Below the pieces are notes generated by a model. That model saw nothing but the letters and a program-made list of their open reading frames with translations. It had not been told where the DNA came from and ran no database searches. The position numbers and the translations under genes were made by a program. 64,000 bases of DNA from CAIVVT01 sp963823095 (GTDB taxonomy: Bacteria > Acidobacteriota > Terriglobia > Bryobacterales > Bryobacteraceae). The stretch covers positions 1,674,001 through 1,738,000 of the forward strand of contig CAWGKI010000001.1 of assembly GCA_963823095.1 (NCBI GenBank). The letters run 5' to 3'. Shown here piece after piece: positions 9,043 to 17,565 of the stretch; the first letter of the stretch is position 1, and every line of letters starts with the position of its first letter.

Positions 9043-12042
9043 TTAGAAGGCGAACCTGAGTTGGAAGTCGATCTTCCGGTTGTACGTCGTCGCCGCGCCC
9101 ATCGGCCCGAATCCGGCCAGGCTGCGCGACTCTCCGAAGTAGGGCGACGAAAGATCGCCGGTCGGGTTCCCGTAATTCGGGTGGTTCAGGGCGTTCCGGA
9201 AGCTGGCGGAGGCCGTCAGCGTAAACCTCTTCCCGCCCGCGGAAGCGCCAAATGCCCCCGGAGGTGGACCGCCGCCAGGAGGTGGCCCGCCGCCGCCAGG
9301 ACCGCCGCCCGAAGGCGGGCCGCCGCCGCCCTTCACTCCGCCCATTCCGGGGGGCGGGCCGCCGAGATCTTGCACGCCGCTTTCGCCCTTGCTGCCGAAG
9401 GACCAGGAGCGCGAGACTCTCAGGTTCAAACTCACATTCGCCGGACCGCGCGCGTAATTGCGCCCGATCGTCGGGGTGTCCGCGGAAGGATTCAGGTCGA
9501 AGCAGCCGAAGCCGTCTTTGTAGACCAGGTCCGAACCGCTGCAACCCGCCGAGCTCACCCCCGGCAGCAGCGCGGGGCGTGCGTTGGGATAGCCCGTATG
9601 CAATGGGTCCTGACCTGTCGTGATGTTGTATGGCGAACCGCTCATCGCCAGGAAGAAGGGGCTCACGGAGAACTTGAGCGGCATGGGAATGTTAGTCCCC
9701 ATCAGAAATCGATGCCGCACATCCGCGAAAGAGGAAGGCCCCCACTCGGACTTGAGGTTATACGGATTTGCGGGCATTCCTTCGGCGTCGGTCTGTCCGT
9801 AGGAGAGAGAGTAGAAGCCGAACAGGAAGACTTTCTTATAGTTGATGTTCGGGCTGACGATGAGTTGGTGCGAGCGGCTGTAGCCATTCGTTTCGGAGAG
9901 CAGGCGCACCTCGCTGTCACCGTACGGATACACGCCGTTCAATGGCGTGTTCGCGTTGAGTTGGCGCGACAGGTGCACTCCGCGGCTCTCGACGTAAGAG
10001 ACGCTCAGCTTTGCATACTTGCTCAACTGGCGTTCCAGGCTGATGGTGGCCTGATAGTTCCGCGGGGCGCGCGCGCTCAAGTCAAGCAGGCGAAGCTGCT
10101 GCGGCTGCAGCGTGCCGGCCAGAGACGCCGCGGTCGGAATCGTTGGATAGAAGTCGGGGTTCTGAATGAAATACGACTGCTGCGTGGTCCCGTTGTAGCG
10201 GGCGACGGAGAGCGCGGTGCCGCTGGAGATGCGGTCGTAAAATACCCCAGCGCCGAGCCTGAGCACGGTTTTCGCTTGCTTCTTAGCGCCGCCGTCGATG
10301 CCCCAGGCCAATCCGATGCGCGGCGCGAAATCGCTCCAGTCGTGGATATTCGTCTGCGTTTCGTAGCGCAGCCCGTAGCTCAGCGTCAGGTTCGGGCGCG
10401 CCTTCCAATCGTCGTTGATGAACAGCCCGGCGTCGAACTGGCGGACTGACGTCGTGGGCGTACCGGCGTTCAGCGTGAACTGGGTAGCTCCGCCGCCCAG
10501 CAGCCGGATCTGGTCCGCGCTGAGGCCCATGCGCTCGAACAGCAGCGTCCGGCGGTACACCTCCAAGGCCGTAAGTTGGATGGATGTTCCTGCAATCGCC
10601 TGGTTGCTCGCGTCCAGTTCCGGGCCCGATCCGCCGAAGAAGGCGAACGTACCCCCGAAGTTGTTCCGCGAAGTGTCATCGATGAAGGACTGGCGGAATC
10701 GGCCACCCCACTTGATGGTGTGCGCGCCGTCTGTCAAGGTCGTCGCGTTGGAGAGCTCGAGATTGTTGCTAGTGCTGCCCGAGTTCCCGACCTGGGCGCC
10801 GCCGTCCTGGAAGGCTCCCTGCACGATGATGAGCGGGTCGGTGTTGTTCCCGTAGTTCCACAGCGAAGAACGCTGATATTGAAACCGGACCTCGTTGACC
10901 GCGTGCGGACTCAGCACGGCAGTCTCGGTGAGTTGCACGCTTTGGTCGGTGCTCTTCTCGTTATAGGCTTGCGAGATCAACGAGTAGTTGCCGACACCCT
11001 CTTTGTCCATCCCGATGCGCGTGTTCTGGTAGCGCAGGCTCAGAGTATTCGATGGCGTCAAAGTGTAGTCCAGCCGAGGCGTGAAGCTCGTCCGTGTTTG
11101 CGGAGTGACCACGCCCTGATTCACGGTCACGGGATTCAAATTGTTGTCGAGCGTCGTCGCGTAGATGAATGCGTTCTCGTCGATCATGCGACGCTCGAAG
11201 TCGAAGCCGAACGACGCCTTTTGCTTCGTAATAGGTCCGCTGAAGCTGGCGCCGAAAAACTTCTGCGAATACGGAGTGCGCGTCGACGACGTGAGCAGCG
11301 GACTGCGCGAATTGAGGTACTGATCGTTGAACTGGGTGAAAAACGATCCATGGAACGAATCCGTGCCAGGTTTCGTGAAGATCTCGATCCTGCCGAAGCC
11401 GGGGCGGTCGAACTCGGGCGAAAAGGGATTGGAGTTGATGCGGATCTCGCGAATGGATGACTTCGGAGGCAGGCCACTGCCAGAGAAGCCGTCGATCATG
11501 ATCTCGCCTCCATCGGGACCGGTGGAAGGTCCGGCCAGGGCCTGGAGTTGTTGCTGCAATTCGTCGGGGTCATCCGAAAAGGCCTGCAGTTCCTTAGTGC
11601 CCAGGACAATCGCACCGCCGTTTGCGGTCGGGTCGGTCGTTATCTTCTCGATCTCGTCCTCGACATTCACCACCTGGGCTTCGCTCTGGATCTGAAGCTG
11701 TGCGTCCAACTGCGTCTCGCCCGTCAGCGCGGCAAGGACTTCTTCGTGCGGCGCAAAACCCTTGGCCAGCACGCGGACTTCGTAGGCGCCCGGCTTCAAC
11801 ACCGGGAATGCATACTTACCATTACCGTCGGTGCGAGCGACTTGTTGTCCACCCGGTCCACGCAACTGCACGACCGCGCCGGGAACCAGGGCGCCCGACG
11901 GATCGGTGACGACTCCATGCAGGCTGGCCGTGGCCGTGGTTTGCTCTTCAAGGGCGGCTGAAGACGGGACAGCCGCGCCGTCCAGCGCCAATGCCGCGGC
12001 CAGACACACAAATAGCGATGCGAGCAGCCGAAGGCTTCTCAT
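9043..12042 (-). CDS. TonB-dependent receptor with N-terminal carboxypeptidase-regulatory domain
   Basis: The gene is an intact 999-residue Oar-like receptor. It has a signal peptide (MRSLRLLASLFVCLAAALAL), a carboxypeptidase-regulatory-like domain at about 40-120 (LHGVVTDPSGALVPGAVVQL ... KPGAYEVRVLAKGF), a plug domain at about 130-230 (EIMIDGFSGSGLPP, FGRIEIFTKPG), then a long barrel ending IDFQLRFAF with terminal Phe. Near the C-terminus a glycine/proline-rich insert of about 40 residues (encoded around 9255-9360) interrupts the barrel and is probably a surface loop. The likely role is TonB-dependent uptake or surface binding of an unidentified substrate. It is separated by about 580 bases from the second, frameshifted receptor on the same strand, which is related in architecture but not closely similar. 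Confidence 0.93.
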   Translation of the reverse strand: MRSLRLLASLFVCLAAALALDGAAVPSSAALEEQTTATASLHGVVTDPSGALVPGAVVQLRGPGGQQVARTDGNGKYAFPVLKPGAYEVRVLAKGFAPHEEVLAALTGETQLDAQLQIQSEAQVVNVEDEIEKITTDPTANGGAIVLGTKELQAFSDDPDELQQQLQALAGPSTGPDGGEIMIDGFSGSGLPPKSSIREIRINSNPFSPEFDRPGFGRIEIFTKPGTDSFHGSFFTQFNDQYLNSRSPLLTSSTRTPYSQKFFGASFSGPITKQKASFGFDFERRMIDENAFIYATTLDNNLNPVTVNQGVVTPQTRTSFTPRLDYTLTPSNTLSLRYQNTRIGMDKEGVGNYSLISQAYNEKSTDQSVQLTETAVLSPHAVNEVRFQYQRSSLWNYGNNTDPLIIVQGAFQDGGAQVGNSGSTSNNLELSNATTLTDGAHTIKWGGRFRQSFIDDTSRNNFGGTFAFFGGSGPELDASNQAIAGTSIQLTALEVYRRTLLFERMGLSADQIRLLGGGATQFTLNAGTPTTSVRQFDAGLFINDDWKARPNLTLSYGLRYETQTNIHDWSDFAPRIGLAWGIDGGAKKQAKTVLRLGAGVFYDRISSGTALSVARYNGTTQQSYFIQNPDFYPTIPTAASLAGTLQPQQLRLLDLSARAPRNYQATISLERQLSKYAKLSVSYVESRGVHLSRQLNANTPLNGVYPYGDSEVRLLSETNGYSRSHQLIVSPNINYKKVFLFGFYSLSYGQTDAEGMPANPYNLKSEWGPSSFADVRHRFLMGTNIPMPLKFSVSPFFLAMSGSPYNITTGQDPLHTGYPNARPALLPGVSSAGCSGSDLVYKDGFGCFDLNPSADTPTIGRNYARGPANVSLNLRVSRSWSFGSKGESGVQDLGGPPPGMGGVKGGGGPPSGGGPGGGGPPPGGGPPPGAFGASAGGKRFTLTASASFRNALNHPNYGNPTGDLSSPYFGESRSLAGFGPMGAATTYNRKIDFQLRFAF

Positions 12043-12300
12043 TGTCGTTCCCTCGATCTTTCAAGTGGAATGGAAGTGGGCTGTGAACCCCTTCGTCAAT
12101 ACCAGTGAACACCGCTGGCGCGGGCTTGGAGGATAAAGTTTTGTAAAGCGGCTCAGGTCAGCGCTCCGCTTAACATTTCTTCGCAGAACTGGGCCTTTTT
12201 GCCCTTCCGCGCACGGCCCAGCCGTCATAGCGTTGGACTAGGTAGACTGTTTCACGATTGCCGCGGCAATTCTGGCTGACGGAATGAGAAGGATTACATT

Positions 12301-13005
12301 GTGGCTGGCACGGCTCATCTCCTGTTGATCGACGACGACGTGGAACTCGGAGCGCTGATGCGCGACTTCTTTCGCGACCAGGACATCGACGTCACGCCCG
12401 CCGTGAATGGCTTCGAGGGCTTGGAGATGGCCCTGCATGGCGGCTTCGACCTGATCCTGCTCGACGTGATGATGCCGGGCCTGGATGGGTTCCAGGTCCT
12501 GAAACGCCTGCGCGAGGAGCGCGACACGCCGGTGCTGATGCTGACCGCGAGAACCGAAAGCGCAAGCCGCATTCGAGGCCTGAATGAGGGCGCCGACGAC
12601 TATCTCCCGAAGCCGTTCGAGCCAATGGAACTGCTGGCCCGCGTTCGCGCGATTCTGCGCCGCACTCAGACCGGCCCGCGCGATCCACTGTCGGCCGTGG
12701 AGATCTGCGGAGTCCGTCTCGATCCGGCCAGCCGCCTGGTGACCATGGACGGCCGCGCGGTTGAGTTGACGACTATCGAATTCGACATCCTGGAAGTTCT
12801 GCTGCGCGCGGCCGGCCACGTCGTCTCCCGCGACGAAATCGCGCAGCGCTTCTATAACCGGCCGGCGACGCCTTACGACCGCTCCATCGACGTTCACATC
12901 AGCCACCTGCGCCGGAAACTCGATGCGCCCACCGATCTGATACGAACTCTAAGAGGCGTGGGCTACCAATTCGCCGTGCTGGAATCGGAGCCGGAAAAGT
13001 CATGA
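12301..13005 (+). CDS. OmpR/PhoB-family response regulator (CpxR-like)
   Basis: The 234-residue protein has a receiver domain with acidic residues DDD at 11-13, the phospho-acceptor Asp55 (LILLDVMMPG), a conserved Thr in MLTART and Lys in LPKPF. A winged-helix output domain follows from about 135 (TTIEFDILEVLLRAAGHVVSRDEI ... SIDVHISHLRRKL ... RGVGYQF). The start is GTG at 12301, with AGAAGGA a few bases upstream. The stop overlaps the start of the histidine kinase by 4 bases (ATGA), so the two are translated together. It is close in organisation to CpxR, which acts in envelope-stress response, but targets are unknown here. The neighbouring outer-membrane receptor gene transcribed away from it is a candidate target. 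Confidence 0.95.
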   Translation: MAGTAHLLLIDDDVELGALMRDFFRDQDIDVTPAVNGFEGLEMALHGGFDLILLDVMMPGLDGFQVLKRLREERDTPVLMLTARTESASRIRGLNEGADDYLPKPFEPMELLARVRAILRRTQTGPRDPLSAVEICGVRLDPASRLVTMDGRAVELTTIEFDILEVLLRAAGHVVSRDEIAQRFYNRPATPYDRSIDVHISHLRRKLDAPTDLIRTLRGVGYQFAVLESEPEKS

Positions 13006-14315
13006 GAGGATTATTCGCCCGCATCCTGGCCTGGTTTCTTGGAACATTGCTGTTCAGCGCGGGTGCGTTCTTCCTCTCATCCTTCCTGTTCGCACCCGGC
13101 AAGATGCAGCGCGATCAATTCCTGCACCGGATTGTGGACTATGAATTCGCCGACGCCGTTCGCGCCTTCGAAGGGGGCGGGCAGCCGGCGCTGGGAGCTT
13201 ACCTCGACCGGATGCGCGCGATGGTGGGGAATAAGTATCATTTGCTGGACGCTCAGGGTACGGACCTGCGCACAGGCGCCGTTCGCAAGGATCTCCTGGT
13301 GGTCGCGCCTCCACCCCGCTGGAGCGTTTTCCCGCCGCGCAGCTTTCGAATCAATCAGGCATCGAGCAATGGCCGCTACATATTCGTCATTGACATCAGC
13401 GTTCGGAGCGATCCCACTTGGGACGTCCTATCCTTCGGGTGGATCGTTGCCGTTGTCGTGCTGCTGGTCTACGCGCTCGCTTTCACTCTGGCGCGGCCCA
13501 TCGGCCGGCTGAGAGAGACCGTGAAGCGTTTCGGGCAGGGCGACCTGACTGCTCGCGCGCAACTAAAGCGTAAGGACGAGATCGGCGACCTCGGCGCGGC
13601 ATTCGACGAGATGGCGGATCGCATTCAGACTTTGCTCGCCGCAGAACGGCGCCTGCTGCAGGACGTTTCGCACGAGCTCCGCTCGCCCCTCGCGCGTCTG
13701 AATTTTGCGTTGGAACTCGTGCGCAAGAACCCTGCCAGCGACGAGGCCTTTCAACGCGTGAAGAAGGAAGTAAACCGGATTTCACGGCTCATCGGGGACC
13801 TGTTGCAAGTGACGCGAGTCGAGGGTGACTCGCTCTCGCGCAACGACGAAGCGATTGAATTCGGTCCGTTTCTGAAAGAGATCGTTGAGGACTGCGGGCT
13901 GGAAGCGACCGGGCGCGGATGCCGGATTGAGCTTCAGAGCGAGGGAGTGGGCGCGGGCACGGGCATGGGCGAGTTTCGCGGCGACCGCGAGTTGTTGCGC
14001 CGTGCCGTGGAGAACGTACTGCGCAACGCAATTCGCTACTCGCCTGCCGGGCAGAGCGTCGAGATCACCGCAAGGCGCGAGTGTAACGAACTGGTCTTCA
14101 CCATCCGCGACTACGGGCCCGGCGTGCCGGAGCCGGAGTTGGAGGCCATCTTCCACCCGTTCCACCGCGTCGAAGAGGACCGCAACCGCGCGAGCGGAGG
14201 CGGAGTCGGGCTCGGGCTCTCCATCGCCCACCGGGCCGTGCTGCTGCACCACGGAAGCATCTCGGCGAGTAACGCCGCACCCGGTCTGCGCGTGCAGATC
14301 CGCCTGCCAGGCTGA
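13002..14315 (+). CDS. Sensor histidine kinase (CpxA-like)
   Basis: The 437-residue kinase has two membrane helices (about 8-30 and 142-164) bracketing a periplasmic sensor of about 110 residues. A HAMP linker follows (about 165-215, ARPIGRLRETVKRFGQGDL), then the HisKA box with phospho-accepting His224 (DVSHELRSPLARLNF). The HATPase domain has the N box (ENVLRNAIRYSP), G1 (DYGPGVPEPELEAIF) and G2 (GGGVGLGLSIAHR). All catalytic boxes are present. Its ATG overlaps the response-regulator stop, so these are cognate partners. The sensor region has no recognised fold, so the stimulus is unknown; by analogy with CpxA it may be envelope stress. Confidence 0.95.
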   Translation: MRGLFARILAWFLGTLLFSAGAFFLSSFLFAPGKMQRDQFLHRIVDYEFADAVRAFEGGGQPALGAYLDRMRAMVGNKYHLLDAQGTDLRTGAVRKDLLVVAPPPRWSVFPPRSFRINQASSNGRYIFVIDISVRSDPTWDVLSFGWIVAVVVLLVYALAFTLARPIGRLRETVKRFGQGDLTARAQLKRKDEIGDLGAAFDEMADRIQTLLAAERRLLQDVSHELRSPLARLNFALELVRKNPASDEAFQRVKKEVNRISRLIGDLLQVTRVEGDSLSRNDEAIEFGPFLKEIVEDCGLEATGRGCRIELQSEGVGAGTGMGEFRGDRELLRRAVENVLRNAIRYSPAGQSVEITARRECNELVFTIRDYGPGVPEPELEAIFHPFHRVEEDRNRASGGGVGLGLSIAHRAVLLHHGSISASNAAPGLRVQIRLPG

Positions 14316-14411
14316 GGCTCCGGGCAACGCGGAACGCCTTCGACGTTCGCCGACAATACGGGCCGCAGACGATGTGGGCGTACGGTGTCCGGTGATATTC
14401 TCATTCCCAAG

Positions 14412-15863
14412 ATGCCATCGAATGGAACCAGCAGAAGAAGCTTCCTCTGGGCGGCGCTTGGATTGCCCGCCTTTGCGTTTCGCATTTACGACGTGCGTGA
14501 GTTCGGCGCTAAGGGAGACGGTTCCACCGTCGATACCGACGCCTTCGTGCATGCTCTTCGTGCTGCCACGGATGCTGGCGGCGGTACAGTCATCGTGCCA
14601 GCGGGCCGGTATCAGCTCACACCTTTTACGCTGCCGAGCCGGGTCCACCTTCACCTCGAGCCGGGGTCGGTGTTGCTGAGTCCGACGAAGTTAGAAGCCT
14701 ATCCGCACGAAGCGCAGGAAGATACGCAAGGCGAGTCACACCGCGCCGGATTGATTACGGCACGCGATGCGGAGTCCATTGCCATTACTGGCTCCGGCAC
14801 AGTTGAGGCAAACGGCATCGCGTTCTTTGACACTTCGAGGCTGCACCCAGGCGGCGATTGGAAGCGCGAGTTCACCCGCCAGAAGGCCGACTTCGGTTCA
14901 GAAAAGTTCGGCCCTTCCGTGTGGCCATACGCGCACGGCGAACGGCCCGGCAATCCTATCCGCTTCATCCGCTGCAAGCATGTCCGGCTGGAGGGCGTGA
15001 CGGTTCAGAACTCGCCGGTCTGGCACCTGAATATTCGCGACTGCCGCGACGTCCAGATCCGCGGCCTGAACATTAACAGCCTGGCCAGTCAGCGCCGCCT
15101 CGGCAATGACGACGGGATGGACCTGACCAATTGCTCTGGCGTACGCATCAGCGATTGCCTGATTGAAACGGGCGACGATTGCATCGCCATCTTTGGCAGC
15201 GAGGACGTCATCGCCGGCAACTGCGTGCTCAACTCCCGCTCCTCGGGAGTTCGGGTGGGGTTCAGCGAGGGCGACTCGCGCCGCTGCATTTTCCACGACC
15301 TGACCGTGGATGCAAACTGCGCGTTCAAGGTGAACGTGCGAGGGCCGGGTTCGGTTGAGGACATTTCTTTCCACGACATGATAGTGCGGACCCGGCTTCA
15401 GAACGGCCACTGGTGGGGCAAAGGGGAGCCCATCCATGTTTCAGCGATGCCCTGGAAAACCAATGGCGGCCCGCTCGGCCACATCCGCCGCATCAACTTC
15501 CGCAACATTGAGGCGCAGTCGGAGGCGGGGATTGTCCTGCACGGCTGCGATGCGAGCAGGCCGGAAGGGATCGGTCTCGATCAGGTGCGCGTGCGGGTCG
15601 TGAATAGCCCGTCGCAATTGGCAGTCGGAGGCAATCTCGACCTGCGCTCCACCGAGGATCTCAAGCAGGGCCTGTTCGAGCGGGATCTGCCCGCGGTGCT
15701 CGTCAGCCATGCGCGCAACGTCCGGCTCCGCGATGTCAATTTCGAATGGGACGCGGACCTGCCGGCCTTCCATAAGAAAAACGTCGAAACCGAGGACGTC
15801 GAAGGCCTTGAGTTGCAGGGCAGCGGGTTACCAATTGCGAGCAGCGCCAGCCAAGTCCGGTAA
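14412..15863 (+). CDS. Glycoside hydrolase family 28 (polygalacturonase-like), Tat-exported
   Basis: The product folds as a right-handed parallel beta-helix of the pectate-lyase/GH28 class. It opens with a Tat-like signal (SRRSFLWAALGLPAFAF), then 'YDVREFGAKGDGSTVDTDAF', the standard opening of GH28 and related enzymes. Catalytic-region motifs follow: NSPVWHLNI, NDDGMDLTNCSGVRI (in place of NTDG) and ETGDDCIAI with the paired Asp. The next motif, normally GHG, reads SSGVRVGF, so the active site departs from classical polygalacturonases and substrate cannot be inferred. I prefer ATG 14412 over the GTG at 14385 because the Tat motif then sits at the N-terminus. No neighbour is sugar-related, and the gene appears to be transcribed alone after the kinase. 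Confidence 0.85.
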   Translation: MPSNGTSRRSFLWAALGLPAFAFRIYDVREFGAKGDGSTVDTDAFVHALRAATDAGGGTVIVPAGRYQLTPFTLPSRVHLHLEPGSVLLSPTKLEAYPHEAQEDTQGESHRAGLITARDAESIAITGSGTVEANGIAFFDTSRLHPGGDWKREFTRQKADFGSEKFGPSVWPYAHGERPGNPIRFIRCKHVRLEGVTVQNSPVWHLNIRDCRDVQIRGLNINSLASQRRLGNDDGMDLTNCSGVRISDCLIETGDDCIAIFGSEDVIAGNCVLNSRSSGVRVGFSEGDSRRCIFHDLTVDANCAFKVNVRGPGSVEDISFHDMIVRTRLQNGHWWGKGEPIHVSAMPWKTNGGPLGHIRRINFRNIEAQSEAGIVLHGCDASRPEGIGLDQVRVRVVNSPSQLAVGGNLDLRSTEDLKQGLFERDLPAVLVSHARNVRLRDVNFEWDADLPAFHKKNVETEDVEGLELQGSGLPIASSASQVR

Positions 15864-15999
15864 CCTCAAACGCCCCGCAAACCCATCCAGCCTCGATTCG
15901 AGCACCACCCCCGGCCGCGCTAGACCGTTCGACTTCCTATAGTTACGGTTGGCTCGACGCGGTGCGAAACACACCTCCACGTGTTAGCGAAAAAGGGTC

Positions 16000-16040
16000 T
16001 TGACTTATGTACTGTGTGTGACATAGTATGTGGTACATAC
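16000..16040 (+). promoter_or_regulatory. Promoter with PadR-type operator palindromes
   Basis: TTGACT at 16000-16005 serves as -35, and CATAGT (16022-16027) or TAGTAT (16024-16029) as -10 with a spacer of 16-18 bases. Overlapping it are palindromes with the ATGT...ACAT theme seen at PadR operators: GTATGT-N3-ACATAC at 16026-16040 (perfect), and TATGTAC (16006-16012) with GTACATA (16033-16039). Bound repressor would cover both promoter elements. The gene begins at 16064 with AGAGG just upstream. This arrangement predicts autorepression by the PadR product. Confidence 0.7.
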
Positions 16041-16063
16041 GATGTCAAACACGGTAGAGGCCC

Positions 16064-16411
16064 ATGAACACCGAACTGTTTGAAAACGCTCGCCTCGAGC
16101 TTCGCCGCGGCTGCCTGGTCGTGGCGGTATTGGCGGCGCTGCACACCGAGCAATACGGCTATACGCTGCGCAAGACCCTGGCCGAGCAAGGTATGGCGAT
16201 CGATGAAGGTACGCTCTATCCGCTGCTGCGGCGCCTGGAAAGCCAGGGTCTGCTGACCAGCGAATGGCGCGAAGCGGACAAGCGCAACAAGCGCTTCTAC
16301 CGGCTCTCCAGCGATGGGGAGGAGATCCTGGAGCAGTTGCTCGCCGAGTGGCGGAGCATCGACTCATCACTGAAGGCAGTCTTGAAGGAGCAAGGCCATG
16401 GAACTAATTGA
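16064..16411 (+). CDS. PadR-family transcriptional repressor
   Basis: The 115-residue protein is a PadR winged helix: 'RGCLVVAVLAALHTEQYGYTL' is the first helix pair, 'IDEGTLYPLLRRLESQGLL' the recognition region, and 'RFYRLSSDGEEILEQLLAEW' the wing and dimerisation helix. PadR proteins bind palindromic operators as dimers and usually repress membrane or efflux genes next to them. The palindromic operator sits in its own promoter. The stop overlaps the next gene (membrane protein) by 14 bases, giving a two-gene operon; this PadR plus HAAS-like membrane protein pairing is common in Acidobacteriota. The ligand is unknown. Confidence 0.93.
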   Translation: MNTELFENARLELRRGCLVVAVLAALHTEQYGYTLRKTLAEQGMAIDEGTLYPLLRRLESQGLLTSEWREADKRNKRFYRLSSDGEEILEQLLAEWRSIDSSLKAVLKEQGHGTN

Positions 16412-17417
16412 ACGCTATCTGCAAGCCGTTGAATTCTGGCTGCCGAAGCAACAGAAGCGTGACATCATCGCTGAGCTATCGGAGGACATCCACGCTCAGG
16501 TCGAGGAACGCGAGACTGAGTTGGGCCGCGGCCTGAATCAGTCCGAAGTGGAGGCCCTGCTCAAGCAGCGTGGTGCGCCCGTGCTGGTCGCGAACCGCTA
16601 TCTGCCGCAGGAGCACCTGATCGGGCCTCTGCTTTTTCCGATTTACCGCTTCGTGCTGAAGATCGTCGCGCTGTGCTACCTGGTGCCGTGGTTACTGGCG
16701 TGGCTCGGCCTGACGATCTACGGTCCTGTCAATCCTGCCGGGCCGGGGCCGCACACGTGGAGCGCCACCTTCGGCGCGCTGTGGGGCTCGTTCTGGCTGA
16801 CCACGTTCTTTTCGCTGGGCATCGTGACGCTCGTCTTCGCCGTCCTGGAACGGGTGCACGCCAAGACGCGCTTCCTCGAGAACTGGAACCCGCGTAGACT
16901 TCCGCCGGTCCGCAATCCGAACCACATTCCACGCTCCTCCTCCACCATTGAGCTGGTCGTGAATTTGGTGTTCTACGCCTGGTGGGCGGGACACATGACT
17001 TCGCCGATTGTGCTCGACAGCATGGGAATGCGCATTTCGCTGTCTCCACTCTGGCAGTACTTCTATTGGGGCTTCCTGCTGTTGGCCTTGGGCAATGCCG
17101 CGTTCGCCGGCGCGAACGTTTTGCGCCCATACTGGACCAGATCCCGGGCCACGCTCCGCCTGCTCAGCGACTGTGCCGGAGCGGCGCTGTTCTGCTGGCT
17201 GCTAAAGGCCAACGTCCTGGTTGGATTTGGCATCGCAAGCGTCCCACCTTCGAAGGCTCTTGAGATCACGAACGCCATCAATTGGTGGACGGCGAAAATA
17301 TTCCCGGCAGCCATTGTGGTGTGCGTCGTGGTTGCAGTTGTAGACGTCTTCCGGATTGTTCGAGTGAAGTCGAGGAACGCGGCGCTGACGCCGGCGGCCT
17401 CGCTAACCACCTCATAG
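16398..17417 (+). CDS. PadR-associated multi-pass membrane protein
   Basis: The 339-residue protein begins with a soluble helical segment (ERYLQAVEFWLPKQQKRDII ... LKQRGAPVLVANRYL) of the HAAS/DUF1700-like type often encoded after PadR regulators. Several membrane segments follow, at about 75-110, 130-155, 190-225, 230-250 and 300-325 by hydrophobicity. A strong AAGGAG lies before its ATG, which is inside the PadR coding end. The function of this family is unknown. The adjoining repressor suggests that its amount is controlled by an environmental signal. A 10-bp perfect hairpin (17439-17477) follows. Confidence 0.8.
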   Translation: MELIERYLQAVEFWLPKQQKRDIIAELSEDIHAQVEERETELGRGLNQSEVEALLKQRGAPVLVANRYLPQEHLIGPLLFPIYRFVLKIVALCYLVPWLLAWLGLTIYGPVNPAGPGPHTWSATFGALWGSFWLTTFFSLGIVTLVFAVLERVHAKTRFLENWNPRRLPPVRNPNHIPRSSSTIELVVNLVFYAWWAGHMTSPIVLDSMGMRISLSPLWQYFYWGFLLLALGNAAFAGANVLRPYWTRSRATLRLLSDCAGAALFCWLLKANVLVGFGIASVPPSKALEITNAINWWTAKIFPAAIVVCVVVAVVDVFRIVRVKSRNAALTPAASLTTS

Positions 17418-17438
17418 CATCCACCCCCGGCAAAGGAT

Positions 17439-17477
17439 GGGAGAGACGGCGAAGTCGACGCTCCAATCGTCTCTCCC
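17439..17477 (+). terminator. Hairpin after padR operon, weak terminator candidate
   Basis: GGGAGAGACG (17439-17448) pairs perfectly with CGTCTCTCCC (17468-17477). No T-run follows, so it may act with Rho or only protect the 3' end. It separates the PadR operon from the cytochrome cluster. A perfect -35 word TTGACA lies at 17515-17520, but no convincing -10 follows at the right distance. Confidence 0.45.
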
Positions 17478-17565
17478 CTCCGGCCAAGCCTCCCTGTATC
17501 TCTTTCACATATCTTTGACAATTCCATAGCGACTGGATCGGCCTCGCCTCTTAGCCTTGGACTTA

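Noticed and set aside
9249..9362. Tandem repeat or CRISPR-like array in the Gly/Pro region
   Set aside because: The GC-rich repeats are in-frame Gly and Pro codons of the receptor; there are no spaced identical repeats.
8758..10449. 563-residue plus-strand frame opposite the second TonB receptor
   Set aside because: It is Arg/Ala/Gln rich with no recognisable motif, and lies antisense to a clearly coding receptor.
17515..17545. Perfect TTGACA as promoter of the cytochrome operon
   Set aside because: No acceptable -10 hexamer follows at 16-18 bases; the downstream sequence is GC-rich. It might still be part of a promoter for another sigma factor.
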